Source: Massilia sp. IC2-477 (GTDB lineage: Bacteria > Pseudomonadota > Gammaproteobacteria > Burkholderiales > Burkholderiaceae_D). From it: a stretch of 64,000 nt of DNA. The position numbers were made by a program, and so were the translations under genes. This document shows, in pieces, positions 19,182-26,951 of the stretch. The notes beneath the pieces were generated by a model. The model did not search any database. It was not told the origin of the DNA and was given only the letters and a program-made list of their open reading frames with translations. The stretch lies in contig NZ_JAJFEQ010000017.1 of NCBI RefSeq assembly GCF_020707265.1, forward strand, positions 1-64,000, read 5' to 3'. How positions within the stretch are numbered: the stretch's first letter is position 1; every line of letters starts with the position of its first letter.

Positions 19182-19611
19182 AACTGGCGGCGGCGCCATG
19201 GAAGCCGCTGCAGTGCTCGGCACTCACGACCCGGGCGCGGTTTGCATCCGCTTCGATGAGCAGCGTGCATGGCTTGGGATCGTCGAGCGAACCGTCTTCG
19301 ATGAAGTTGGCCGCCTTCAGGGTGTAGCGCATGCCCTCGCGGGTGGCAAGCCCCTGGATGTGGCCCTTGTGCTGCGTCGGGTTGGGGGCGACGATGCGGA
19401 AGTCGAGCGCCACCGCGCCGCCCTCGATCGGCGTGAGGATGAGGCGGCTGACGCCTCTCGGCGCCTGCGCCGTCACCGCTTCGTAGACCAAGGCGTCGAG
19501 CCTGACCAGGCCCGGGAAGGTCGGTCCCTGGGCGCTTGCCGGCGCAGCGCCGAGCAGCATGGCGCCCGCCAGAACGGCCCCGAGCCCGAACGAAGGACCG
19601 AGCAGCCGCAT
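19144..19611 (-). CDS. Hypothetical secreted protein
   Basis: A 155-residue protein with a clear Sec signal peptide (FGLGAVLAGAMLLGAAPASA, cleavage after ASA). The mature part (about 127 residues) has no family recognised here; it contains two Cys (KPCTLL and EHCSGF) that could form a disulfide. It overlaps the tail of the convergent PAS gene by 38 bp and is preceded by the VirK-like gene only 7 bp upstream on the same strand, so the two are probably co-transcribed. Envelope localisation is inferred only from the signal. Confidence 0.65.
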   Translation of the reverse strand: MRLLGPSFGLGAVLAGAMLLGAAPASAQGPTFPGLVRLDALVYEAVTAQAPRGVSRLILTPIEGGAVALDFRIVAPNPTQHKGHIQGLATREGMRYTLKAANFIEDGSLDDPKPCTLLIEADANRARVVSAEHCSGFHGAAASFMEQGQDLVRVP

Positions 19612-19618
19612 GGGCTTC

Positions 19619-20575
19619 TCAGGCTTCGGCCGTGGCCCCCGCCACTGCGTGCGCCTGCACGCTGGCGGCAGGCACCATGTGGCGCAGGATCGTGGTGCGG
19701 GTGGAGTCGCCGATGGCGCGCCAGAATTCGCGGCGCTGGGCGGCGCGCTTGCGGTGCTTGGACGGCATGTCGGCCAGCGGCTTGAGGTAGAAGGGCAGGC
19801 GGATCAGGTAGCTGCGGCCGGGCATCTCGACCCCGCCCAGGATGCGCCAGAAGCCGTCGTAGGCATTCTCGAAGTGCTTGACGTCGAGCGGATCGTAGGC
19901 GATGTGCGAGGTGCACTTGATGGCGACCACCTGGTCGATGCCGAGCGCCTGCGCTACGCCCTGCATCGCGGCGAAGCAGAAGAAGCTGGGCGAGTTGTTG
20001 GGAAAGGCTTCTTCGAAGGCGTCGAAGGCGGCGCCGGAATCCGTCCAGCGTCCCTGGTTGCGGGTGACGAAAGGCACGGTCGGCAGATTACTGCCCGCCA
20101 GCTGGCCGTCGACCCAGGTGTAGGACAGGCGATGCAGGTACTTGCCGTCGGCGACCAGCGAAATGGTGAGGTCGCCCTCGGCATCGTGGCGCGGCGCCGT
20201 CTCGAGGCGCAGGACGAAATTGTGCTCGCCGGTGTCGTGTTGCCACAACGTGAGCCCGCCGCCGCCATACACCGCCTGGTGATAGGCGTTGCTGAAGGCG
20301 GCGTCTTCGAAGCGGTAATGCGACAGCACGCACTGCACGCGCTGGCGCGCAGTGAGGTCTTTCGACAGGTAGCTGCGGTGGCTGAGATGGTGGAACAGGT
20401 CGTCGCTGGGAGCGGCCGCCACGAAACGGCGCACGAGGTCGAGGCGGCACAGGGCCTGGTGCTCGCGCCAGTAGCGCAGCACGCGCAGGCTGCGCACGAT
20501 GCTCAGCATCCACGAAGCGGGCGTGTACTGGCTGCGCCTTGCGAGCCAGTGTCTTGTCAGGTGAGCGAAGATCAT
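19619..20575 (-). CDS. VirK/YbjX (DUF535) family protein
   Basis: A 318-residue protein of the DUF535/VirK family, seen in segments such as FEDAAFSNAYHQAVYGGGGL, DGKYLHRLSYTWVDG and LGIDQVVAIKCTSHIAYD. Characterised relatives (VirK of Shigella, YbjX of Salmonella) affect envelope stress resistance and virulence-protein display, but the biochemical activity is unknown. The start at 20575 (MIFAHLTRHWLARR) was preferred to an ORF start 34 codons upstream because the extension has no family-like sequence. It is followed at 7 bp by a small secreted protein gene. Confidence 0.8.
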   Translation of the reverse strand: MIFAHLTRHWLARRSQYTPASWMLSIVRSLRVLRYWREHQALCRLDLVRRFVAAAPSDDLFHHLSHRSYLSKDLTARQRVQCVLSHYRFEDAAFSNAYHQAVYGGGGLTLWQHDTGEHNFVLRLETAPRHDAEGDLTISLVADGKYLHRLSYTWVDGQLAGSNLPTVPFVTRNQGRWTDSGAAFDAFEEAFPNNSPSFFCFAAMQGVAQALGIDQVVAIKCTSHIAYDPLDVKHFENAYDGFWRILGGVEMPGRSYLIRLPFYLKPLADMPSKHRKRAAQRREFWRAIGDSTRTTILRHMVPAASVQAHAVAGATAEA

Positions 20576-20924
20576 GTGAGCGCTCCAGTCGGCGTAAAGT
20601 TGCGGACGCCGGGATGGCGCCACTGTCTTTATCTTGGATGCCCGCCAATACTGCGGGCTTGCACGGCAGAAAATCACATTCTGCCATGCAATTGGCCGGG
20701 AGGCTAACTACTGCCTGCGGAATAGGGAGGGAGGATGGATAGGTGAATGAAACCGCAGGGAAGGCTTGCGTTCATGTTGTCTCTCTCTCGGATCGGCTTT
20801 ATGCGATTTTTGCGACTTTTTGTTTTCGCCTGACAGGCAATCAAGATTACCATGTTTATGGGGCGACACGCTTCTGATTCATCATCGATAATTGCGCCAG
20901 ACCGAAGCAGACCGGAGGTGCACG
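20576..20924. other. Intergenic region between divergent virK-like and GST genes
   Basis: No gene or RNA could be supported in these 349 bp. It must carry the promoters of the two divergent flanking genes. A T-rich stretch around 20800-20830 (gcgatttttgcgactttttg) and the AT-rich segment near 20845-20860 are the only compositional features. The ribosome site cggaggt lies at its right end. Confidence 0.6.
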
Positions 20925-21632
20925 ATGGCGTATGAACTTTTTTACTGGCCGGGTATTCAGGGACGCGGGGAGTTCGTCCGGCTCGCCCTGGAAGAAGCCG
21001 GAGCCGACTATGTGGACGTGGCGCGTCGCGAAGGCGGCATGGACCTGCTCATGTCGGCCCTGGAAACGGAAGCGCATCCTTCGTTCGCGCCGCCTTTCCT
21101 GCGCGCGGGCGAGCTGACGATCGGCCAGGTCGCCAACATCCTGTTGTATTTGGGCGAACAGCACGGCCTGGCGCCACGCATCGAGGCCGGCCGTCTCTGG
21201 ACCCACCAGCTCCAGCTGACCATCGCCGACCTGGTCACCGAGATCCACGACACCCACCACCCGATCGCCACTTCGCTCTATTACGAAGACCAGAAGCCGG
21301 AAGCGCAGCGCCGCGCCGCCGACTTCATCGAGACGCGCCTGCCCAAGTTCTTCGGCTACTTCTCGCGCCTGCTGAGCAACCCCGAGCCGCGCGACTGGCT
21401 GGTGGGCGACAAGCCGACCTATGCCGACCTGTCGCTGTTCCAGGTGATCGAGGGCCTGCGCTATGCCTTCCCGAACGCGATGAAGCGCCTCGAGGGCGAC
21501 TACCCGGCACTTGGCGCCCTGCGCGACCGGGTGGCGGCGCGTCCCAACATCGCGGCCTACCTGGCTTCGCCGCGGCGCATCCCGTTCAACCAGAACGGGA
21601 TCTTCCGCCACTATCCCGAGCTGGACGAATAG
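20925..21632 (+). CDS. Glutathione S-transferase
   Basis: A 235-residue cytosolic GST. The N-terminal thioredoxin-like half (AYELFYWPGIQGRGEFVRLA) has the alpha/sigma-like catalytic Tyr position near the start and a putative glutathione-contact region around LTIGQVANILLYLGEQ. The C-terminal helical domain contains WLVGDKPTYADLSLFQVIEG, the conserved hydrophobic-staple N-capping box. ATG at 20925 follows cggaggtgcacg, an excellent ribosome site. It is convergent with the aldo/keto reductase, 3 bp apart. The substrate is unknown; a detoxification role is likely. Confidence 0.88.
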   Translation: MAYELFYWPGIQGRGEFVRLALEEAGADYVDVARREGGMDLLMSALETEAHPSFAPPFLRAGELTIGQVANILLYLGEQHGLAPRIEAGRLWTHQLQLTIADLVTEIHDTHHPIATSLYYEDQKPEAQRRAADFIETRLPKFFGYFSRLLSNPEPRDWLVGDKPTYADLSLFQVIEGLRYAFPNAMKRLEGDYPALGALRDRVAARPNIAAYLASPRRIPFNQNGIFRHYPELDE

Positions 21633-21635
21633 CGC

Positions 21636-22436
21636 TCAGTCCCATTCCGGTGCGAACTCGGGGCTGACCAGCCGTTCGCCTCGGTCCAGCGTATCGATCG
21701 CGGCAATGTCCTCCCGTTCCAGCACGAGGCTGGGCGCCCTCAGGTTGCTCTCCAGGTTGGCGCGCCTGGTCGAGGACGGAATCACGGCGTATCCCTTGGC
21801 CATCAGCCAGGCCAGGCTCACTTGGGCCGGCGTCGCGCCCAGGCGTGCGGCAATTGCGCCGATCACCGGGTCAAGCATCACCTTGCCGTAGGCAAGCGGC
21901 ATGTAGGCCGTGACGTGGATGCCCGCTGCGTGCGCGAACGCGGCCAGCCTGCGATTCTGCAGGTAGGGGTGCAGCTCGACCTGATTGGTAGCGATGTTGT
22001 GCGCGCCCACCGCGGCGATCGCTTCGCGCATGAGCGCTATCGGGAAGTTGGAGATGCCGATCGCCCTGGTGAGCCCCGCGTCGCGCGCCGCGAGCAGGGC
22101 TTGCATCGATTCCGCCACCGGCACCGCCTCCCCGGGCGAAGGCCAGTGGATCAGCGTGAGGTCGACCTGTTCGAGGCGCAGCTTGCGCAGGCTCTCTTCG
22201 AGGCTTGACGCCAGGCGGTCGGCGCCGAGGTTCTCGGTCCAGATCTTGGTGGTGACGAAGACCTCGCCGCGCGCAACCCGGGCGTCGGCCAGCGCGAGGC
22301 CGACCTCCGCTTCGTTGCCGTAGATCTGGGCGGTGTCGATGTGGCGGTAGCCCAGTGCGAGTCCGTCGCGGACCGAGTCGATGGCCTGCTGGCCCTGCAG
22401 GCGGAAGGTGCCGAGGCCGAATTGTGGCATGTGCAT
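21636..22436 (-). CDS. dkgB: Aldo/keto reductase, 2,5-diketo-D-gluconate reductase B-like
   Basis: A 266-residue NADPH-dependent AKR (family 260-280). Catalytic-tetrad segments are visible: Asp and Tyr in HIDTAQIYGNEAEVG, Lys in VFVTTKIW, His in LTLIHWPSP. The C-terminal cofactor loop is VIPSSTRRANLESNLRA. Closest to YafB/DkgB, which reduces 2,5-diketogluconate and methylglyoxal. It lies 21 bp downstream of an MFS exporter gene on the same strand, with a divergent LysR regulator beyond, a common arrangement in proteobacteria. The real substrate is uncertain. Confidence 0.85.
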   Translation of the reverse strand: MHMPQFGLGTFRLQGQQAIDSVRDGLALGYRHIDTAQIYGNEAEVGLALADARVARGEVFVTTKIWTENLGADRLASSLEESLRKLRLEQVDLTLIHWPSPGEAVPVAESMQALLAARDAGLTRAIGISNFPIALMREAIAAVGAHNIATNQVELHPYLQNRRLAAFAHAAGIHVTAYMPLAYGKVMLDPVIGAIAARLGATPAQVSLAWLMAKGYAVIPSSTRRANLESNLRAPSLVLEREDIAAIDTLDRGERLVSPEFAPEWD

Positions 22437-22457
22437 GAAAATTCCTTGTCGAGAAGA

Positions 22458-23663
22458 TTAGTGAGTGACGACGGCGGTCGGGGCGAAGGCTTTGGCGGGC
22501 AGGCCGTCGCGCCGATCCAGGTAACGGGCAAGGGTAGTGAGGGCAAACGCGCCGGCGACGATCAGGGCGCCGATCCAGGGCGTGGCCATCAGCCCGAGCC
22601 TGGCGACGATCAGGCCGCCGCCCCAGGCGCCCAGCGCGATGCCGACGTTGAAGGCGGCGATGTTCAGGCCCGAGGCGACGTCTACCGCCTGCGGCGCATC
22701 CCGTTCGGCGCGTTGCACCACGTAGACCTGCAGGCCCGGCACGTTGCCGAAGGCGACTGCACCCCAGGCCAGCACGGTGCCCAGGACCAGCCACTTGTTG
22801 GGTGCAGTGAAGACAAGCGCCAGCAGCACCAGCGCGAGCAGCGCGAACACGATCTGCAGCGCCGGCAGCGGTCCCTTGCGATCGGCCAGCTTGCCGCCCC
22901 AGATATTGCCGGCCGCGACCGAGACGCCGTACACCAGCATCACCAGGCTCACGCTCGACGCCTTGAAACCCGAGACTTCCTGCAGCAGCGGCGCCAGGTA
23001 AGTAAAGGCGATGAAGGAACCGCCGTAACCCAGCGTGGTCATCGCGTACACCAGCAGCAGGCGAGGCTTCCTGAGGACCGCAAGCTGGGTCAGCAGGCTG
23101 GAAGGCTTGCTGCCCGCGATGTGGGCCGGCACCAGGATCCAGCTGCCGACCATGGCCGCCACCCCCAGCAGCGACACCGCGAGGAAGGTCGCCTGCCAGC
23201 CGAAGTGCTGGCCGATGAAGGTCCCGAGCGGCACGCCGGTGACCAGGGCCACGGTCAGGCCGGTGAACATCAGTGCGATCGCGCTGGCCGCCTTTTCCTT
23301 CGGCACCAGGCTGGTGGCGATGGTCGAACCGATCGAGAAGAAAACGCCGTGGGCCAGGCCCGTGAGCACACGCGCCGCCATCAGGGCGGCATAGCCGGGT
23401 GCCATCCAGGCGACCAGGTTGCCGATGGTAAATAGCAGCATCAGGCCGAGCAGCAGCTGCTTGCGCGGCACGCGCCCGGTGAGCGCGGTCAGTACCGGCG
23501 CACCGACCGCCACGCCGAGCGCATACAGGCTGACCAGCAGGCCGGCCGAGGGCACCGATACCTGCAGGCTGGCCGCGATGGTGGGAATGAGGCCGACGAT
23601 CACGAATTCCGTCGTGCCGATGGCGAAGGCGCTCAGCGTGAGCGCCCAGAGAGCGAGTGGCAT
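22458..23663 (-). CDS. MFS transporter, AraJ/YdhP-type (DHA1 family)
   Basis: A 401-residue, 12-helix inner-membrane exporter starting MPLALWALTLSAFAIGTTEF, the hallmark start of the sugar-efflux/arabinose-polymer DHA1 subgroup (AraJ, YdhP). The first cytoplasmic loop motif LTALTGRVPRKQLLLGLML is present. The ATG at 23663 follows acaaaggagaacccc on the minus strand; the longer ORF upstream runs into the divergent regulator and is rejected. It is co-directional with the AKR gene and divergent from a LysR regulator, which probably controls both. Confidence 0.87.
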   Translation of the reverse strand: MPLALWALTLSAFAIGTTEFVIVGLIPTIAASLQVSVPSAGLLVSLYALGVAVGAPVLTALTGRVPRKQLLLGLMLLFTIGNLVAWMAPGYAALMAARVLTGLAHGVFFSIGSTIATSLVPKEKAASAIALMFTGLTVALVTGVPLGTFIGQHFGWQATFLAVSLLGVAAMVGSWILVPAHIAGSKPSSLLTQLAVLRKPRLLLVYAMTTLGYGGSFIAFTYLAPLLQEVSGFKASSVSLVMLVYGVSVAAGNIWGGKLADRKGPLPALQIVFALLALVLLALVFTAPNKWLVLGTVLAWGAVAFGNVPGLQVYVVQRAERDAPQAVDVASGLNIAAFNVGIALGAWGGGLIVARLGLMATPWIGALIVAGAFALTTLARYLDRRDGLPAKAFAPTAVVTH

Positions 23664-23769
23664 GGGGTTCTCCTTTGTATGCCGGATTGATCCAGACCGG
23701 CAGTGTGCGCGTTCCGCCCGCATGGAAAAATGCCTTGACGTACAATTCACTTTTGACGTGGAGTCACGA

Positions 23770-24666
23770 ATGATCGACGTAGAGGCACTGATTGCATTTT
23801 CTACCGTCATAGATACGGGCTCGTTCTCGCGCGCCGCCGAGCGCCTCGGCCAGACGCCTTCGGGCGTGTCGCGCACCATTTCGCGGCTCGAGGACGCGCT
23901 CGGGATGACGCTGATGCACCGCACGACGCGGCGCCTGCAGCTGACCGAGGAGGGGAGCTGGCTGCTGGGGCGGGCGCGCAGCCTGCTGGCCGAACTGGCC
24001 AATACGGAAGCGGAAGCGGCGGCGCGCCGCTCGCAGCCTTCCGGCCTGGTGCGGGTGAACGCCGCCACGCCCGCGCTCGACCATTTGCTGGCGCCCCTGG
24101 TGCCGGAATTCCAGGACGCCTACCCCCTGGTGCAGCTGGAACTGGTCAGCGGCGAAACCTACGTCGACCTGATCGAGGAGCGCGCCGACCTGGCGATCCG
24201 CATTGGCGCGCTGCCCGATTCGACCCTGAATGCGCGCCGCCTCGGCGCGAGCCGCTTGCGCGTACTGGCCGCGCCCGCGTACATCGAGAGGCACGGAGCG
24301 CCGGAAAGCGTCGAGGCGCTCAAGGCGCATCGCACGCTCGGCTTCACGGCGCCGGCGACCCTGAATACCTGGCCCTTGCGCCACGCGGGCGGGGAGGGCT
24401 GGACGGTGACGCCCGCGGTCACGGCCTCGAGCGGCGAAACGGTGCGCCACCTGGCGCTGGCCGGCGCAGGCCTGGCCTCGCTGTCGCACTTCCTCACGCG
24501 CGCCGACGTGGAGACGGGCCGCCTGGTTCCGGTACTGGAAGACGCCACGCTGCCGTGGACCCAGCCAGTGTGGGCCGTGTTCTACAAGCAGGGATCGCTG
24601 GCGCCGCGGGTGGCGGCCCTGGTGGATTTCCTCGCGCGCCGCTTGAAGGACGTACTCGACGGTTAG
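23770..24666 (+). CDS. LysR family transcriptional regulator
   Basis: A 298-residue LTTR. The N-terminal winged HTH (residues 1-60) reads MIDVEALIAFSTVIDTGSFS and SGVSRTISRLEDALGMTLMH; the substrate-binding domain follows from about residue 90. It is divergent from the MFS-AKR pair with 106 bp between starts. A direct repeat TTGACGT (23735 and 23753, 18 bp apart) in that gap is a possible control element. LTTRs in this arrangement usually activate the divergent genes in response to an effector; the effector is unknown here. The start at ATG 23770 matches the family N-terminus. Confidence 0.88.
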   Translation: MIDVEALIAFSTVIDTGSFSRAAERLGQTPSGVSRTISRLEDALGMTLMHRTTRRLQLTEEGSWLLGRARSLLAELANTEAEAAARRSQPSGLVRVNAATPALDHLLAPLVPEFQDAYPLVQLELVSGETYVDLIEERADLAIRIGALPDSTLNARRLGASRLRVLAAPAYIERHGAPESVEALKAHRTLGFTAPATLNTWPLRHAGGEGWTVTPAVTASSGETVRHLALAGAGLASLSHFLTRADVETGRLVPVLEDATLPWTQPVWAVFYKQGSLAPRVAALVDFLARRLKDVLDG

Positions 24667-24690
24667 CGCGAGCGCATGCTTTTGGCGCTG

Positions 24691-24837
24691 TCATCGTTGG
24701 ATGTGGAAAACGGCGATTGCCGTCTGCAGCAGGTGCTCGGGGGCGTTAATTCGGTCTTCATCCAGCGCCCAGCGCCAACCAAGGTAATTCGGCAGATAGC
24801 GTGAAGCAACGCCGTGAAAGCGCGACAGCCAGCCTAG
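24691..24837 (-). pseudogene. Transposase C-terminal remnant (IS1595/ISXO2-like)
   Basis: On the minus strand these 48 codons read LGWLSRFHGVASRYLPNYLG WRWAL... and end in a stop. The phrase FHGVASRYLPNYLGWR resembles the conserved C-terminal end of IS1595/ISXO2-like transposases in betaproteobacteria, recognised from memory of the family. No catalytic domain or inverted repeats remain. It abuts a VOC-protein remnant of opposite orientation at 24838-24841, so the segment is a recombination scar. Confidence 0.6.
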
Positions 24838-24840
24838 GGC

Positions 24841-24954
24841 GACCGCTACGGCGTGGTCGAAGACCCCTTCGGGCACCGCTGGTCGATGGCCACCCACATC
24901 CGCGACGTCTCCCCAGAGGAGATGGCGGCGGCGATGCAGCAGGGCTGTCCGTAG
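24841..24954 (+). pseudogene. VOC/glyoxalase (PhnB-like) C-terminal remnant
   Basis: Thirty-seven plus-strand codons read DRYGVVEDPFGHRWSMATHI then RDVSPEEMAAAMQQGCP and a stop. This is the classic C-terminal end of PhnB-like vicinal-oxygen-chelate proteins (G-x-x-x-DPFGHxWxxATHxED). An in-frame stop lies two codons upstream (24835-24837) and no N-terminal part is present, so it is a decayed fragment, evidently cut by the neighbouring insertion-sequence remnant. Confidence 0.7.
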
Positions 24955-25022
24955 GCAGAGGTGGGCAGGCGCTGGCGGGCGCATTATGATGGCGGTTTCT
25001 CCTCATTGAAGTGAAGACCGCC

Positions 25023-25871
25023 ATGCATCCATCCGACATTTTGCGCATCGCAGCCTTTTCCGACGGCGACCAGGGCGGCAACCCGGCCGGCGTCTGGATC
25101 GGCGCGGCGCTGCCGCCCGCCACCGAGATGGCGGCGCTGGCGCAGGCGATCGGCTTTTCCGAGACGGTGTTCGCTGCGCCCGAACCCGCCGGCCAGCACC
25201 AGGCCTGGCGCGCACGCTATTTTTCGCCCGAATCCGAGGTGCCCTTCTGCGGCCATGCCACCATCGCGCTGGGCGCGGCGCTGGCGCGCCGCTTCGGCGA
25301 CGGGCGCTACGCACTGGCGCTGAACGCGGCCGCGATCTCGGTCGAGGGCAGGAAGGATGGCGAACGCGTGGCCGCCAGCCTGCAGTCGCCGCCGACCCGC
25401 AGCGCAGCCGCGCCCGCCGCCCTGGTCGATGCCTTCCTCGCGCTGTTCGGCTATACCCGCGTCGACCTGGACGAACGCATCCCACCGGCCCTGGCCCACG
25501 GCGGCGCCGACCACCTGGTGCTGGCGCTGAACAGCCGCGCCGCCCTGGCGCGCATGGCCTACGAACTGGACGCCGGGCGGCGCCTGATGAACGAACACGG
25601 CATCGTGACCGTCGTGCTGGCTTGGGCCGAACACCCACAGCTGTTCCATACCCGCAATCCTTTCGCCTCGGGCGGGGTGCTGGAAGACCCGGCCACCGGC
25701 GCCGGCACCGCTGCGCTGGCGGGCTATCTGCGCGACCTCGGCTGGCCGCACGGCGGACGCATCGAGGTGGTGCAGGGCGAGGACATGGGCATGCGCTCGC
25801 GCCTGAGCGCCGAGATCGGAGACGAGCCCGGCAGTTCGATCCGGGTCTCCGGCAGCGCCCGCATGATGTAG
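25023..25871 (+). CDS. PhzF family isomerase/epimerase-like protein
   Basis: A 282-residue protein of the PhzF family (diaminopimelate-epimerase fold). Hallmarks are GGNPAGVW, AIGFSETVFA with the catalytic Glu, ARYFSPESEVPFCGHATIA, and the second-half motif EDPATGAGTAALAGYL. Family members isomerise small acids (trans-2,3-dihydro-3-hydroxyanthranilate in phenazine synthesis), but most, like this one, lie outside phenazine clusters and are uncharacterised. ATG at 25023 was chosen; a GTG four codons upstream (25011) is an alternative. It is a monocistronic gene next to an insertion-sequence scar. Confidence 0.85.
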   Translation: MHPSDILRIAAFSDGDQGGNPAGVWIGAALPPATEMAALAQAIGFSETVFAAPEPAGQHQAWRARYFSPESEVPFCGHATIALGAALARRFGDGRYALALNAAAISVEGRKDGERVAASLQSPPTRSAAAPAALVDAFLALFGYTRVDLDERIPPALAHGGADHLVLALNSRAALARMAYELDAGRRLMNEHGIVTVVLAWAEHPQLFHTRNPFASGGVLEDPATGAGTAALAGYLRDLGWPHGGRIEVVQGEDMGMRSRLSAEIGDEPGSSIRVSGSARMM

Positions 25872-26032
25872 ACCGCTGGTCGTTGGTCCAGCCGCACCTG
25901 ATGGTTTGGTATGACAGGCTGATGACATGGCTCGACCGGATTGTGAAGACATTGTTAAGTACGAGCGTGCTCCAGTTGTAGGACTAGTCTTTCAGTTCTG
26001 TAGGACAAATAGAGGCAAGAAAGCACTTCAGC

Positions 26033-26054
26033 TCAGCAATTAGATTGTTGCTGA
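26033..26054. promoter_or_regulatory. Inverted repeat upstream of the FeeM-like gene
   Basis: TCAGCAA (26033-26039) and TTGCTGA (26048-26054) form a 7-bp inverted repeat with an 8-bp spacer, within a locally AT-rich 242-bp intergenic region, about 60 bp before the FeeM-like start codon. It could be an operator; no regulator can be assigned. Confidence 0.35.
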
Positions 26055-26113
26055 ACAGATTGATAATTTGATTCAGACAAGTTCTGTTTCACAATCTCAA
26101 TCCGGAGTTCTTC

Positions 26114-26902
26114 ATGTCGCTATTCGATCCAGTCGTGTCTCACCCCGCCGGCAACTCGGCACGCCTTGCTCGTGAAGCGCGTGCCGCAGCGCGCTTCATC
26201 GAGCGCCTGCCGTTCACCGTTCGCCGGGTGGAAACCGAGGCCGACCTGCTCAAGGCCGTCAACATCCGCCACGCCGCCTACGCGCGCCATGTGCCGGAAT
26301 TCGCGCGCTCGCTGGCCCTGCCCGAAGCGGCCGACTATGAAGACGACAGCATCGTGCTGCTGGCCGAGTCGAAGCTGGACGGCACGCCGATCGGCAGCAC
26401 GCGTATCCGCACCAACCTGCATCGTCCACTGGGCGTCGAGGAATCGGTCGCATTGCCGGACTGGCTGCAGGGCCGCCGCCTGGTCGAAGCGACGCGCCTG
26501 GGCATCGACGAGGGCCGGGTCGGCCGCGTGGTCAAGCTGGCGCTGATCAAGGCCTGCTTCATGTACTGCGAAGACAATGCCATCGATTATTCAGTGGCCA
26601 CCGGCCGCCCGCCGGTCGACCGCCAATATGAACAGCTGTTGTTTGCCGACGTGTTCCCGGGGCAGGGCGCGATCCCGCTGCGCCATGTCGGCAACCTGCC
26701 GCACCGCGTCATGGCCTTCGAGATCGGCAGTTTCGAGCAGCGCTACCGCGACGCCGGCCATCCGCTGGTCAAGTTCTTCTTCGATACCCATCACCCGGAT
26801 ATCGATGTCGGACCGGCGACCCCGCCGCTCCTGGCCAGGATCGCGTATGCGAGGCAAATAAAGAATTTGGCGTTGCAGCCGCGCGAATTCGTGGCCATCT
26901 GA
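26114..26902 (+). CDS. N-acyl amino acid synthase FeeM-like acyltransferase
   Basis: A 262-residue protein with a GNAT-type acyl-transfer fold, resembling FeeM-type N-acyl amino acid synthases and the related exosortase-associated acyltransferases. Typical segments are VKAVNIRHAAYARHVPEFA-like sequence, the acidic strand DDSIVLLAESKLDGTPIGST, and EATRLGIDEGRVGRVVKLAL. FeeM joins long-chain acyl groups from acyl-ACP to amino acids such as tyrosine, giving surfactant or signal lipids. The ribosome site ccggag precedes ATG 26114. A GGDEF-EAL gene follows within about 50 bp, so the product may be tied to c-di-GMP control. The actual acyl acceptor is not known. Confidence 0.75.
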   Translation: MSLFDPVVSHPAGNSARLAREARAAARFIERLPFTVRRVETEADLLKAVNIRHAAYARHVPEFARSLALPEAADYEDDSIVLLAESKLDGTPIGSTRIRTNLHRPLGVEESVALPDWLQGRRLVEATRLGIDEGRVGRVVKLALIKACFMYCEDNAIDYSVATGRPPVDRQYEQLLFADVFPGQGAIPLRHVGNLPHRVMAFEIGSFEQRYRDAGHPLVKFFFDTHHPDIDVGPATPPLLARIAYARQIKNLALQPREFVAI

Positions 26903-26951
26903 CCAAATATTGCATGACGGCATCACTTTAAAGCTGTATCCTTGCGCCTTG

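Noticed and set aside
24841..24989. A real small gene between LysR and PhzF
   Set aside because: The frame with family resemblance (VOC tail) has an upstream in-frame stop and no start; the other open frame there is Arg/Pro-rich noise.
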